Of a stretch of 64,000 nucleotides of DNA, positions 9,778-17,520 are shown in pieces. This DNA is from Lentimicrobium sp. L6. Lineage in GTDB: Bacteria; Bacteroidota; Bacteroidia; Bacteroidales; UBA12170. Each line of letters opens with the position of its first letter. Position 1 is the first letter of the stretch. The notes under the pieces were generated by a model. That model did no database searches, was not told the DNA's origin, and saw nothing but the letters and a program-made list of their open reading frames with translations. The position numbers were made by a program, and so were the translations under genes. The DNA lies in NCBI RefSeq assembly GCF_013166655.1, contig NZ_JABKCA010000010.1, positions 16,218 through 80,217 on the forward strand. Direction: 5' to 3'.

Positions 9778-9856
9778 TATTTGTGTCAGATATGAGCTAA
9801 TTATCTGAAACTGTGGCCTCATTTAATGTCGTATTGAGGTTAATAATTGTAGGTTT

Positions 9857-9893
9857 AAAAAAAGGCTAAAAACCTTTTAGTTTTTAGCCTTTT
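9857..9893 (-). terminator. Rho-independent terminator of the alcohol dehydrogenase gene
   Basis: A perfect 13-bp stem (9860-9872 with 9881-9893) around an 8-nt loop is followed, reading on the minus strand, by a run of T from the A tract at 9857-9863. It lies 23 bp after the stop of the minus-strand dehydrogenase gene. The symmetric A and T tracts mean it could also work from the other strand. Confidence 0.75.
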
Positions 9894-9915
9894 AATCTTT
9901 TGTAAGATTATAGGA

Positions 9916-11067
9916 TTATAGTTGTGATTTTAAAATCATTTCCACTTTCTCAGCGGTTACCAATCCTTTTTCTCCAAGTTTAATTTCGTTTCCTTTGGCT
10001 AGGTTTTCAATGATGGCAGGAATATCTTCTTCTTTAATATCATATTCTGATAACTTAGTTTTCACACCTAAGCTCTGGAAGAATTTTTCAGTTTTTTCAA
10101 TTACCAATTCTACACTAAATTCCTCATTGCTGATATTATAAACATTACGAGCAAATCGACGGATTTTTTCTTCTTTAGCTTCAAACATAATGCGCATCAT
10201 TCCTGGCATCACAACAGCTAAAGTTTGTGCATGATCTAAACCATGTAAAGCAGTAATCTCATGCCCAATCATATGAGTGGCCCAATCGTGAGGCACACCT
10301 AAACCAATAATTCCATTTAATGCAGATGTAGCTGCCCACATGACATTAGCTGCAACATCATAATCAAAATCTTCTAAAACATATCTTTCACCATAACAGA
10401 GGAGGGTTTTTAATACTCCTTCGGCCCAATGGTCTTGAATGCTGGCTTCATTTGGAAAAGTTAAATATTGTTCTAAAACATGGATATAGGCATCAACAAC
10501 ACCATTTGCCTTTTGGCGTTTCGGAAGGCTTTCCATCACATTAGGGTCTAGAATAGAAAACTGAGGATAGGAAAGAGGATGAAGGAATGCCAGTTTCATT
10601 TTTAATTCTCTTCTGCTTACTACGGCGCCCATATTCATTTCACTACCCGTTGCAGGAAGCGTTAATACGCCTGCTAATGGAACAGAACATGTGATAGGAG
10701 CTCCTTTGGCAAGAATGTCCCAAGCATCTTCCCCTTCATATTTTGCTGCTGCTGCAATGAATTTTGTTCCGTCCAATACACTTCCACCACCCACAGCCAA
10801 AAGGAAATCTATATTTTTTTCCTTAACCACATTTGCGGCCTTCATTAATGTTTCGAACTCTGGGTTGGCTTCGATGCCACCAAACTCGTAAGTCTCGTAT
10901 CCTTTAAGGGCTTGTTTTACTTGTTCATAAACACCATTCTTCATAATGCTCCCTCCTCCATAAGTAATGAGGACTTTTGCAGTTTTAGGAATTTCGTTGG
11001 CTATTTTACTAATGCTACCTGCTCCAAAAATAATTTTAACAGGATTTCTATATTCAAATGAGTACAT
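9916..11067 (-). CDS. Iron-containing, NADPH-type alcohol/aldehyde dehydrogenase (YqhD-like)
   Basis: This 383-aa protein is a group III iron-dependent alcohol dehydrogenase. The cofactor loop has YGGGSIMKNG, with GGGS at 37-40 as in the NADPH-using YqhD and butanol dehydrogenase branch, and a second glycine loop AVGGGSVLDG. Metal ligands are predicted at Asp192, His196, His265 and His279, the same spacing as in E. coli YqhD. The likely role is reduction of short-chain or lipid-derived aldehydes in the cytoplasm. It is a single gene with its own terminator. A possible -7 box (TATTTTTG on the minus strand, 11085-11092) lies 17 bp upstream. The true substrate cannot be read from sequence. Confidence 0.9.
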   Translation of the reverse strand: MYSFEYRNPVKIIFGAGSISKIANEIPKTAKVLITYGGGSIMKNGVYEQVKQALKGYETYEFGGIEANPEFETLMKAANVVKEKNIDFLLAVGGGSVLDGTKFIAAAAKYEGEDAWDILAKGAPITCSVPLAGVLTLPATGSEMNMGAVVSRRELKMKLAFLHPLSYPQFSILDPNVMESLPKRQKANGVVDAYIHVLEQYLTFPNEASIQDHWAEGVLKTLLCYGERYVLEDFDYDVAANVMWAATSALNGIIGLGVPHDWATHMIGHEITALHGLDHAQTLAVVMPGMMRIMFEAKEEKIRRFARNVYNISNEEFSVELVIEKTEKFFQSLGVKTKLSEYDIKEEDIPAIIENLAKGNEIKLGEKGLVTAEKVEMILKSQL

Positions 11068-11226
11068 AATATTTAATTTTTATGCAAAAATAGGGAATTA
11101 TATAGGCTGTAATTTGTCTGAAACTTTCATTTTTGCGCTTTTAAGATTTTTTAAAGATATCGACTTAATAATATTATGATTTTTAATGAATAGTGAAAGC
11201 TATAACTCAAAGTGGCTAAAGTTGTC

Positions 11227-11260
11227 AGGGCTTCAATCCCCTTTGGGGCTTTTGATCCCT
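11227..11260. repeat. Imperfect palindrome
   Basis: Three paired blocks, AGGG, TCAA and CCCC, are matched in order by GGGG, TTGA and CCCT around a TTT loop, with one to three unpaired bases between blocks. There is no T-run on either side, so it is not a typical intrinsic terminator. It lies about 230 bp downstream of the histidine kinase stop. It may be a REP-like or attenuating hairpin. Confidence 0.4.
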
Positions 11261-11337
11261 TTAGAGATGAGTAAAGGATGATAGCCTTGAGCTAAGAAAG
11301 GATAGGTCCTTGGTTTTTGAATGATTAACAAAAGTCC

Positions 11338-11467
11338 TACCACAAAGTGCCCGAAGAGTTTCTCAAAGTTTCACGAAGGAATTAATGCTTTTTTAATGTT
11401 GGCTTGTTTTGTTATTTTTATTCTTTGTGGATTCCCGTGTATTCTTTGAATCCCTCTGTGTAATAGC
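11338..11467. repeat. Degenerate inverted-repeat element, gene-less
   Basis: The left part is made of short CACAAAG/CCGAAGAG/CTCAAAG/CACGAAGG words (11341-11380). The right part (11421-11465) has the same kind of words on the opposite strand, such as TTCTTTGTGG and TTCTTTGAATC. It shares the core CGAAGGAATTnnTGCT (11374-11389) with the element at 9707-9777. It resembles a decayed or minimal version of the repeats that bracket the GxxExxY gene 1.4 kb away. Confidence 0.4.
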
Positions 11468-11491
11468 TTCTAAATCTAGTAATTGGTGAAC

Positions 11492-12850
11492 CTAAGTCTT
11501 TGCATTATGATTAATAACGAAGCAAGTAAACCCTTCTTCTTTTTCTGTCACATAAATATCACCATCCATTTTCAGCATGATTTGTTTACTTAAACTCAGA
11601 CCAACACCGGTTCCATCTTCTTTGGTAGTGAAGAATGGAACAAAAATCTGTTCTTTTATTTCTGGAGGAATACTTGGTCCATTATTAGAAATCTCAATGC
11701 TGGTTTGTGTTCCTGTTTGTTGAAGACTTATTTTTAGAATAGGATTTTTAATTTCTGACTGAATCAAACTTTCATAGGCATTTTTGAGAATATTATGTAT
11801 CACCTGAGAAATCAATTGCGCATCGGTTTCTATAAATACTTTCTTGGGGATTTTGAATTGAACTTTTATTTGATCGAAATGTGGATAGGTTCCCACTGCC
11901 AATAATGCACCTGTTAATACCTCCGAAATATCGGTAGAATGAATTTCCGGTTTTGGTAATTTGGTGAATTTTCGATAATTCTCTACAAATTTCATCAATC
12001 CACTGCTTCTGTCTTGAATGACATTGAGCCCTTTTATGGTGTTGGCTATGATTTTAGGATTGAGTTCCTCCACTTCAATAGCTTGATTTTCTTTTTTATA
12101 ATAGCTAGAAATCACCTGAGATAAGGTAGTGATGGGTGCAATATTATTCATGATTTCGTGAGATAAAGTACGAGCTAGTTTTATCCAGGCTTCTACTTCG
12201 CCATTGTCTAATTCTTTGGTGATATCGCTAACCGCAACTAACCTGATCCTCTCGTTTTGGGTTTTAATTTCAGAGAGTTTGAATAAAAGCTTTTGTCCAA
12301 ACTGATTTTCAAAAATAGCTGAATTTTGATCTAATGGATGATGGGTGAGGAACTTGGGTAAGGCTGCATCGATATGTCTAAAGGTATTTACATGATGAAA
12401 CTCATAAAGTTGAGTGAGTTTGGTGGCGGCAGAGTTGATATTGATGATTCTATTATTTCCATTGATAGAGAAAAGTCCGGTGGCCGATTGTTTTATCACC
12501 TTTTTAAAATACTGTTCTTGTGTATTGATTTCTATTTTAGCACTTTTAAAAATATCGTTCAGACGGTTCATCCCTTTATAAACATCATCGATAGATTTAT
12601 TACCCGATTTTGGAGGAGGTTTTAAAGTGGTATCCTCGTTTTCAATACCTAGAAGGAAAAAGGCCATCCAACGATTGATATTATTAAAGTATTTAATGAG
12701 CAAAACAACAGTTATCACAAGAAGCACGAGTAGGGCAGAGGCTATCCAATAATTCTGTTCTATGAGGACATAATAGGTCCCAGCTATGCTCAGGCTAATA
12801 ATAAAGAACAAGCGGAGGGTGATGTGTATGTAGAAGTTTTTATTTGACAT
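11492..12850 (-). CDS. Two-component sensor histidine kinase, NtrY/PAS type
   Basis: I prefer the start at ATG 12850 (MSNKNFYIHITLRL), which has an AG-rich stretch just upstream. The in-frame ATG at 12871 lies inside the repeat that bounds the neighbouring cassette. Two membrane helices span about residues 10-50, followed by a linker and a PAS domain (about 115-210). The HisKA box LARTLSHEIMNN has its phospho-accepting His near 231. A HATPase domain follows, with N-box KNAYESLI and the G box GTGVGLSLSKQIM. The partner is the sigma-54 regulator upstream on the same strand, as in NtrY-NtrX or AtoS-AtoC type systems. The signal sensed is unknown. Confidence 0.88.
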   Translation of the reverse strand: MSNKNFYIHITLRLFFIISLSIAGTYYVLIEQNYWIASALLVLLVITVVLLIKYFNNINRWMAFFLLGIENEDTTLKPPPKSGNKSIDDVYKGMNRLNDIFKSAKIEINTQEQYFKKVIKQSATGLFSINGNNRIININSAATKLTQLYEFHHVNTFRHIDAALPKFLTHHPLDQNSAIFENQFGQKLLFKLSEIKTQNERIRLVAVSDITKELDNGEVEAWIKLARTLSHEIMNNIAPITTLSQVISSYYKKENQAIEVEELNPKIIANTIKGLNVIQDRSSGLMKFVENYRKFTKLPKPEIHSTDISEVLTGALLAVGTYPHFDQIKVQFKIPKKVFIETDAQLISQVIHNILKNAYESLIQSEIKNPILKISLQQTGTQTSIEISNNGPSIPPEIKEQIFVPFFTTKEDGTGVGLSLSKQIMLKMDGDIYVTEKEEGFTCFVINHNAKT

Positions 12851-12867
12851 TTCTCTTTTTTTTATTT

Positions 12868-12887
12868 CCATGCAAAGAGCGCAAAAG
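12868..12887 (+). repeat. Left inverted repeat of the GxxExxY cassette
   Basis: The 20 bp CCATGCAAAGAGCGCAAAAG match the reverse complement of 13388-13407 at 18 of 20 positions. Further degenerate CGCAAAG words continue inward to 12908. The outer edge provides the upstream in-frame ATG (12871) of the kinase gene. Confidence 0.7.
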
Positions 12888-12909
12888 GTCTCGCTAAAAT
12901 CGCAAAGGA

Positions 12910-13290
12910 TTATAGGTCATTTACAATTCTGTGGATATTATGTTTTAATGTTTTTGAATTGAAGTTAATCAACAATCCTAATTTGTGACCAGATAGCTTT
13001 AAATAGGTCAGAACTTGAGTGTGATGAACAGGTAGTAAATTCTCAACTGCTTTGATTTCGACGATTACTTTGTTTTCAACTAACAAGTCTATTCTGTATC
13101 CAACTGCTTGTCTCACATCTTTATAAATAAATGGTAAGGCGAGTTGTTGTTGTACATCAAATCCAATTTCTCTTAAATCATGGACCAGTGCATTTTCATA
13201 GGCCGATTCTAATAAACCTGGTCCAACTGCTTTGTGAGTTTCTATGGCTGCACCAATACACTTGTATGAAATATCATTTTCGTCCATCAT
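12910..13290 (-). CDS. GxxExxY family protein (PD-(D/E)xK-like)
   Basis: This 126-aa protein belongs to the GxxExxY family. The name-giving motif is G25-LL-E28-SA-Y31 within GPGLLESAYENAL. A nuclease-like core follows, with Asp68 (YRIDLLVE) and EIK at 78-80, the D...ExK arrangement of PD-(D/E)xK folds. The biochemical role of the family is not established. It has the same orientation as the kinase and regulator genes and lies between them, bounded on both sides by inverted CGCAAAG-type repeats. That context suggests an inserted cassette and not an original member of the operon. Confidence 0.88.
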   Translation of the reverse strand: MMDENDISYKCIGAAIETHKAVGPGLLESAYENALVHDLREIGFDVQQQLALPFIYKDVRQAVGYRIDLLVENKVIVEIKAVENLLPVHHTQVLTYLKLSGHKLGLLINFNSKTLKHNIHRIVNDL

Positions 13291-13387
13291 GTTGGTTTTT
13301 AAATTCTTAATTTCCTAATTCTTGTTTTTTGTTTTTTCTTTGCGTTTTTCGCATGGTTTTTCCTTTGCATACTTTGCGTGGAATTTT

Positions 13388-13407
13388 CTTTTGCGCGCTT
13401 TGCGTGG
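13388..13407 (-). repeat. Right inverted repeat of the GxxExxY cassette
   Basis: On the minus strand this reads CCACGCAAAGCGCGCAAAAG, differing from the left repeat at two positions. More CGCAAAG/TGCAAAG words continue inward to about 13335. The outer edge is 6 bp from the stop codon of the response regulator gene. Confidence 0.7.
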
Positions 13408-13413
13408 AATCTT

Positions 13414-14778
13414 CTATAAGCCGTATTTCTTCAATTTACTATACAAAGTAGGTCTAGTAATTCCCAAGTTCTTGGCTACCATGCTCATATTTCCTTTGGC
13501 TTTCTTTAGACTTGCCTTTATCATTTTCTTTTCCATCTCCTCAAGAGTTCCCATCTGGAATCCTCCAGAATTAGTTTCTTGCTCCTCATTAAGACTGAAG
13601 CTAAACTCGTCCAGCTTCGACTTTTCGGCTAGGATAACTACTTTCTCCATACAATGTTGTAGCTCTCTCACATTTCCGGGCCAATTATAGCTCAGTAGTT
13701 TTTTCTCTGCTTTATCACTTAGGCTAAAAGCAGGCTTGCCATATTTTTGAGCATATTTATTGAGGTAGAAATGAGCGAGTAGGATGGCGTCATTGCCTCT
13801 TTCCCTCAAAGGAGGAAGCTCAATATTTATCGTGTTAATTCTGTATAGAAGATCTTCTCTAAATTCACCATCCTCCACCATCTTATTAATGTCTTTATTG
13901 GTGGCAGAAATCAATCTAATGTCAATTGGAATGGCTTGATGACTTCCGATTTTAGTGATGGTTCTATTTTGAAGTGCAGTAAGTATTTTTGCTTGCATAG
14001 CCAATGATAGATTCCCTATTTCATCTAAAAATAGACTTCCTCTTTGTGCGGCTTCAAACTTTCCACTTCGGTCTTCTTTGGCATCTGTAAAAGCGCCTTT
14101 TTTATATCCAAAAAGTTCGCTCTCAAATAAAGATTCACTTACGGCTCCCATATCCACAGTCACTAAAATCTCATCTTTGCGTTTGGATAGGCGATGGATT
14201 TCTCGAGCCACCAGTTCTTTACCTGTTCCATTTTCTCCAGTGATAAAAATATTGGCATCGGTTTTGGCTACCTTTTCTATCATGCTCATCACTGATTTTA
14301 TGCTATCCGATTGACCAATGATGGAATAAGAATTGGCATTCAATTCATTTTTTAAAAGGTGAGTGGTTTTTTGAAGATTGACATTCTCCAATTTTGTTTT
14401 TCTGAGTTTGAGACTGGCATCAATGGTGCTCAATAGTTTGTTATTGTCCCAAGGTTTTAGGATAAAGTCGAATGCGCCAACCTTTACTGCTTTTACTGCT
14501 AGTTCCACATCGCCATAAGCAGTAATTAATATCACAGAAATACTAGGATCCAATTTTTGAATTTCCTTCAACCAAAATAATCCTTCATTTCCAGAATTGA
14601 TTCCCGTTTTAAAATTCATATCCAAGAGCACCACGTCAATCTGATTTTGTTTAATAGTAGAGATTAATGTGTTGGGATTGCTGAGCGTATATACATCGTC
14701 AAACTCAGTGAGTAATAGCATTTCTAGGGACTCTCTCACGCCTCTGTTGTCATCAATGATTAGAATTTTCTGTGGCAT
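13414..14778 (-). CDS. Sigma-54-dependent response regulator (NtrC family)
   Basis: I take ATG 14778 (MPQKILIIDDNRG) as the start because the receiver domain begins there; an ATG 10 codons earlier adds nothing typical. The receiver phosphorylation site is Asp53 in VVLLDMNF. The central AAA+ domain has Walker A TGENGTGKE near residue 170 and a sigma-54 contact loop reading GAFTDA. The C terminus is a Fis-like helix-turn-helix with MVAKNLGITRPTLYSKLKKYGL-type recognition residues. It should activate sigma-54 promoters on phosphorylation by the downstream kinase. GAFTDA differs from the classical GAFTGA at one position, a variant also found in other regulators of this phylum. Confidence 0.95.
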   Translation of the reverse strand: MPQKILIIDDNRGVRESLEMLLLTEFDDVYTLSNPNTLISTIKQNQIDVVLLDMNFKTGINSGNEGLFWLKEIQKLDPSISVILITAYGDVELAVKAVKVGAFDFILKPWDNNKLLSTIDASLKLRKTKLENVNLQKTTHLLKNELNANSYSIIGQSDSIKSVMSMIEKVAKTDANIFITGENGTGKELVAREIHRLSKRKDEILVTVDMGAVSESLFESELFGYKKGAFTDAKEDRSGKFEAAQRGSLFLDEIGNLSLAMQAKILTALQNRTITKIGSHQAIPIDIRLISATNKDINKMVEDGEFREDLLYRINTINIELPPLRERGNDAILLAHFYLNKYAQKYGKPAFSLSDKAEKKLLSYNWPGNVRELQHCMEKVVILAEKSKLDEFSFSLNEEQETNSGGFQMGTLEEMEKKMIKASLKKAKGNMSMVAKNLGITRPTLYSKLKKYGL

Positions 14779-15148
14779 AATGAATGGGTTGTTAATGTAT
14801 CCATACAAAAATACACATTTGAGAAATAGGCTAGACTAGAGTGTAAAAATATTTTACAGTTATTTTGAGATGTTGAACTTTTAAAATGATGAATGCTTTG
14901 GCCTTAAGTAATCTTTGAACATGGTTTTTGCTATAACCTATTAATTGATTTTTTGTTGATATCCAATAATCCATTAAGCAGAAATGAAAATTATAAAAGC
15001 TTAAGGTTACATGTTTGGTGTTGTAGTGTGCCGTAAGTCAGTAAATAGTGATTTTAGTAATTTGGAATGATTACGTATTATCGAATTGCTCAAAATTCTC
15101 TTTTTAGCATGAAAAAAAAACTAATTTTGTTGTTCAAAATCAAATAAA
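14779..15148. other. Divergent intergenic region
   Basis: These 370 bp between the divergent regulator and metallopeptidase genes contain no gene. The only motif I see is TAATTTTG at 15122-15129, a -7-type box 20 bp before the metallopeptidase start, without a clear -33 TTG. Confidence 0.5.
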
Positions 15149-17188
15149 ATGCAACAAAAAACAGCTCTTATTTTGCTAGTATTGACGGGTTTATTCCTCG
15201 TTAACTTTAGCCATGCAGGAAATAAAAAATCAACAATTTCTAACGGAAAGATAGAATCTGTGATTAAATCAATTCAGGAAAAACAGTCAAATGCAGATGC
15301 CTTTCTACTCAAAAAAGGCGTAGTACAAGTGGCCAGGCTTTGGAGAGAAAGTGATGGGAGTGCTGAAGAGTTTCAATCCTTCTGTGAGGAAAATTATGTA
15401 GCCAATCCTGAGGAGCGTAAACAATTATTTTTACGTTTCGATAGACATTATGAAGTATTGTGGGGAAATCTACTCAAGTTGCAATTAGAGTTAAACGAGC
15501 CCAATCACATGGATATTGGGGAGTTGACCGATGTGGATATGATGTTTGCCGCTTATAATCCCCAAGCACATTTGGCTGAAGATTTATTTGCCAATAAAAT
15601 AGCATTTGTTACTGCTTTAAATTTCCCAGAATTGAGTTTAGACGAGAAAAACGATTTGGGAAAAGATTGGGATAGTTTAGATTGGGCTTATGCTAGAATG
15701 GGTGATGTATTCACTTCGCGTATTCCAGCTTCTTTATTACAAGCACGTTCTAATGCGGCTACTACATCAGATGCTTATATTTCTGAGTATAATATTTTCA
15801 TGGGTCATGTTATAGGTAAGGATGGAAAAAAACACTTTCCTGAGGATATGAAATTAATCACCCATTGGAATCTTCGCGATGAGTTAAAATCTAATTATAG
15901 TACTGAAAATGGTCAGTATAAACAAGAAATGATCTATTTGGTGATGAAAAGAATCATTGACCAAAGTATTCCTCAAGCTGTAATTAACTCTCCTGAATAT
16001 GATTGGGACATCATTAATAATACAATATCGAAGAAAGGTAAAAATGTGACTTCTGAGTCAGAACCAGATACTCGTTATCAGCAATTGCTAAACAACTTTT
16101 TAACGACAAAAGCTTTAGATGAATATTACCCGGCTTATCCAACTTATGTGGAGCGTCGTTTTTCTGGAAACATGGAAATTCCTCAGGAAGAAGTGGAGCG
16201 CATCTTTATTGATTTAGTATCCTCCGAAGAAGTGAAAGATTTAGCCAAATTGATTAAGAAGCAATTGGGCCGTGATTTGCGTCCTTACGATATTTGGTAT
16301 AATGGATTTAAGGCGCAAAGCTCATTAAGCGAAGCTGAATTAAATGAGATTACCCAAGAAAAATATACAAACCCTAAGGCTTTTGAAGCTGATATGCCTC
16401 GTATGTTGCAAGATTTGAAATTCTCTGAGGAGCAAGCCAATTTCTTAGCCTCAAAGATTCAAGTGGATGGTTCTAGAGGAGCAGGACATGCATGGGGAGC
16501 AGAAATGAAAGCAGAGAAAGCCAGATTAAGAACCAGAATTGGTGCCGAAGGAATGAACTATAAAGGTTATAATATTGCGGTTCATGAGTTTGGTCATAAT
16601 GTAGAGCAAACCATCACACTACACGATGTGGATTATTATATGTTGCGTGGCGTACCAAATACAGCTTTTACTGAGGCTTTAGCTTTTATCTTTCAAAAGC
16701 GCGATTTAGAATTGCTTGGATTGGAAGAAAAGAATGCTGCAAAAGTGCATTATATGGCATTGGCTAATTTATGGAGCTGCTATGAAATTATGGGTGTTTC
16801 TTTAGTAGATATGGCTGTTTGGGAATGGATGTATGCCAATCCAAATGCAACAGCAGCAGAACTAAAAGTTGCAGTTATTGATATTGCAAAAGAGGTGTGG
16901 AATAAATACTTTGCTGAAAAATTTGGAGTAAAAGATGAGCCAATCCTGGCTATCTATTCCCACATGATAGACAATCCTCTTTATCTTTCGGCTTATCCAA
17001 TTGGTCAGTTAATCGATTTCCAAATTGAGCAGCAAATAGAAGGAAAGGTATTCGCAGACGAAATCAATAGGATTTATTCGGTCGGTCGTTTAACGCCAAA
17101 ATACTGGATGGAAAATGCAGTGGGAAAAGAATTATCTACTAAGCCTTTGTTAAAAGCATCTCGTGGAGCTTTAGAGTTTTTAAAGTAA
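15149..17188 (+). CDS. Secreted zinc metallopeptidase-like protein (HEFGH)
   Basis: The 679-aa protein begins with a signal peptide (residues 1-23, ending SHAG), so it is exported. Residues 479-483 read HEFGH, the HExxH zinc signature. Glu509 in NTAFTEALAF, about 26 residues later, is the likely third ligand, as in gluzincins. The region before it is mostly helical and has no motif I can name. It is not a clear dipeptidyl peptidase III (that family has HExxxH) nor a standard M3 peptidase, though the spacing is M3-like. It stands alone, with its own terminator downstream after a repeat element. The function is inferred as periplasmic or outer-surface peptide hydrolysis. Confidence 0.75.
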   Translation: MQQKTALILLVLTGLFLVNFSHAGNKKSTISNGKIESVIKSIQEKQSNADAFLLKKGVVQVARLWRESDGSAEEFQSFCEENYVANPEERKQLFLRFDRHYEVLWGNLLKLQLELNEPNHMDIGELTDVDMMFAAYNPQAHLAEDLFANKIAFVTALNFPELSLDEKNDLGKDWDSLDWAYARMGDVFTSRIPASLLQARSNAATTSDAYISEYNIFMGHVIGKDGKKHFPEDMKLITHWNLRDELKSNYSTENGQYKQEMIYLVMKRIIDQSIPQAVINSPEYDWDIINNTISKKGKNVTSESEPDTRYQQLLNNFLTTKALDEYYPAYPTYVERRFSGNMEIPQEEVERIFIDLVSSEEVKDLAKLIKKQLGRDLRPYDIWYNGFKAQSSLSEAELNEITQEKYTNPKAFEADMPRMLQDLKFSEEQANFLASKIQVDGSRGAGHAWGAEMKAEKARLRTRIGAEGMNYKGYNIAVHEFGHNVEQTITLHDVDYYMLRGVPNTAFTEALAFIFQKRDLELLGLEEKNAAKVHYMALANLWSCYEIMGVSLVDMAVWEWMYANPNATAAELKVAVIDIAKEVWNKYFAEKFGVKDEPILAIYSHMIDNPLYLSAYPIGQLIDFQIEQQIEGKVFADEINRIYSVGRLTPKYWMENAVGKELSTKPLLKASRGALEFLK

Positions 17189-17249
17189 AATATCTAGTTT
17201 TAGGTATAGATAATCAATACTGTTCAAAATAAGTTTCATATTATAAAAA

Positions 17250-17403
17250 GATTCTTCACTTCATTGCATTTCGTTAAGAAGGACAATGTATTAGAATATG
17301 ACACCTTGGAAGAATGGGCTTTATTTTTTCAATGGCAAAATCAAACCCATTCTTCCAGTTTCCTTAGCAAAACAGTTGTCACTCCGATGCGTAGCGAGGA
17401 GTC
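17250..17403. repeat. Inverted-repeat (MITE-like) element
   Basis: The left edge begins GATTCTTCACTTCATTGC and the right edge ends CGTAGCGAGGAGTC. The reverse complement of the left edge (starting TTGTCCTTCTTAACGAA) aligns with the right edge (TTGTCACTCCGATGCGTAG), giving imperfect inverted ends of about 35 bp. Inside is a perfect 11-bp inverted pair, GGAAGAATGGG (17308-17318) and CCCATTCTTCC (17346-17356). Similar TGTCATTC...GAATC-type intergenic repeats are familiar from Bacteroidota genomes. I cannot see another copy in this window. Confidence 0.5.
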
Positions 17404-17440
17404 TTTTGTAATTATTAGGACGCTATTGATAAATAATATA

Positions 17441-17475
17441 GGGTGGTCTTCTATTTGAAGATTACCCTTTTTTTT
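17441..17475 (+). terminator. Rho-independent terminator after the metallopeptidase gene
   Basis: GGGT and TCTTC pair with GAAGA and ACCC around a 5-nt loop, with a 2-nt internal mismatch. A run of eight or nine T follows directly. Confidence 0.7.
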
Positions 17476-17520
17476 GTGGCGGTTTTTTTGACTAAATTTG
17501 AGCTCTAAACATAGACTATC

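Larger units (their letters stand above)
9586..9915. other. Intergenic region between feoAB and the alcohol dehydrogenase gene
   Basis: No gene is seen in these 330 bp. They hold a short inverted-repeat element (9707-9777) and the terminator of the alcohol dehydrogenase gene (9857-9893). Any feoAB promoter must lie near 9590-9650, which is AT-rich, but no clean -7 box stands out. Confidence 0.6.
11068..11491. other. Intergenic region with palindrome and degenerate repeats
   Basis: No gene is supported in these 424 bp. They contain the promoter side of the dehydrogenase gene, an imperfect palindrome at 11227-11260, and a degenerate repeat element at about 11338-11467. Confidence 0.6.
17189..17520. 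other. Intergenic region with repeat element and terminator
   Basis: These 332 bp hold no convincing gene. A short open frame at 17264-17458 lies entirely within the repeat element and has no recognisable product. An inverted-repeat element occupies 17250-17403 and a terminator 17441-17475. Confidence 0.6.

Noticed and set aside
12851..12871. Upstream ATG as start of the histidine kinase
   Set aside because: This ATG is part of the cassette end repeat; ATG 12850 has an AG-rich upstream stretch and would remain after removal of the cassette.
17264..17458. Short open frame in the gap after the metallopeptidase gene
   Set aside because: It lies within the inverted-repeat element, has no recognisable product and ends in the terminator; the repeat structure explains it better.
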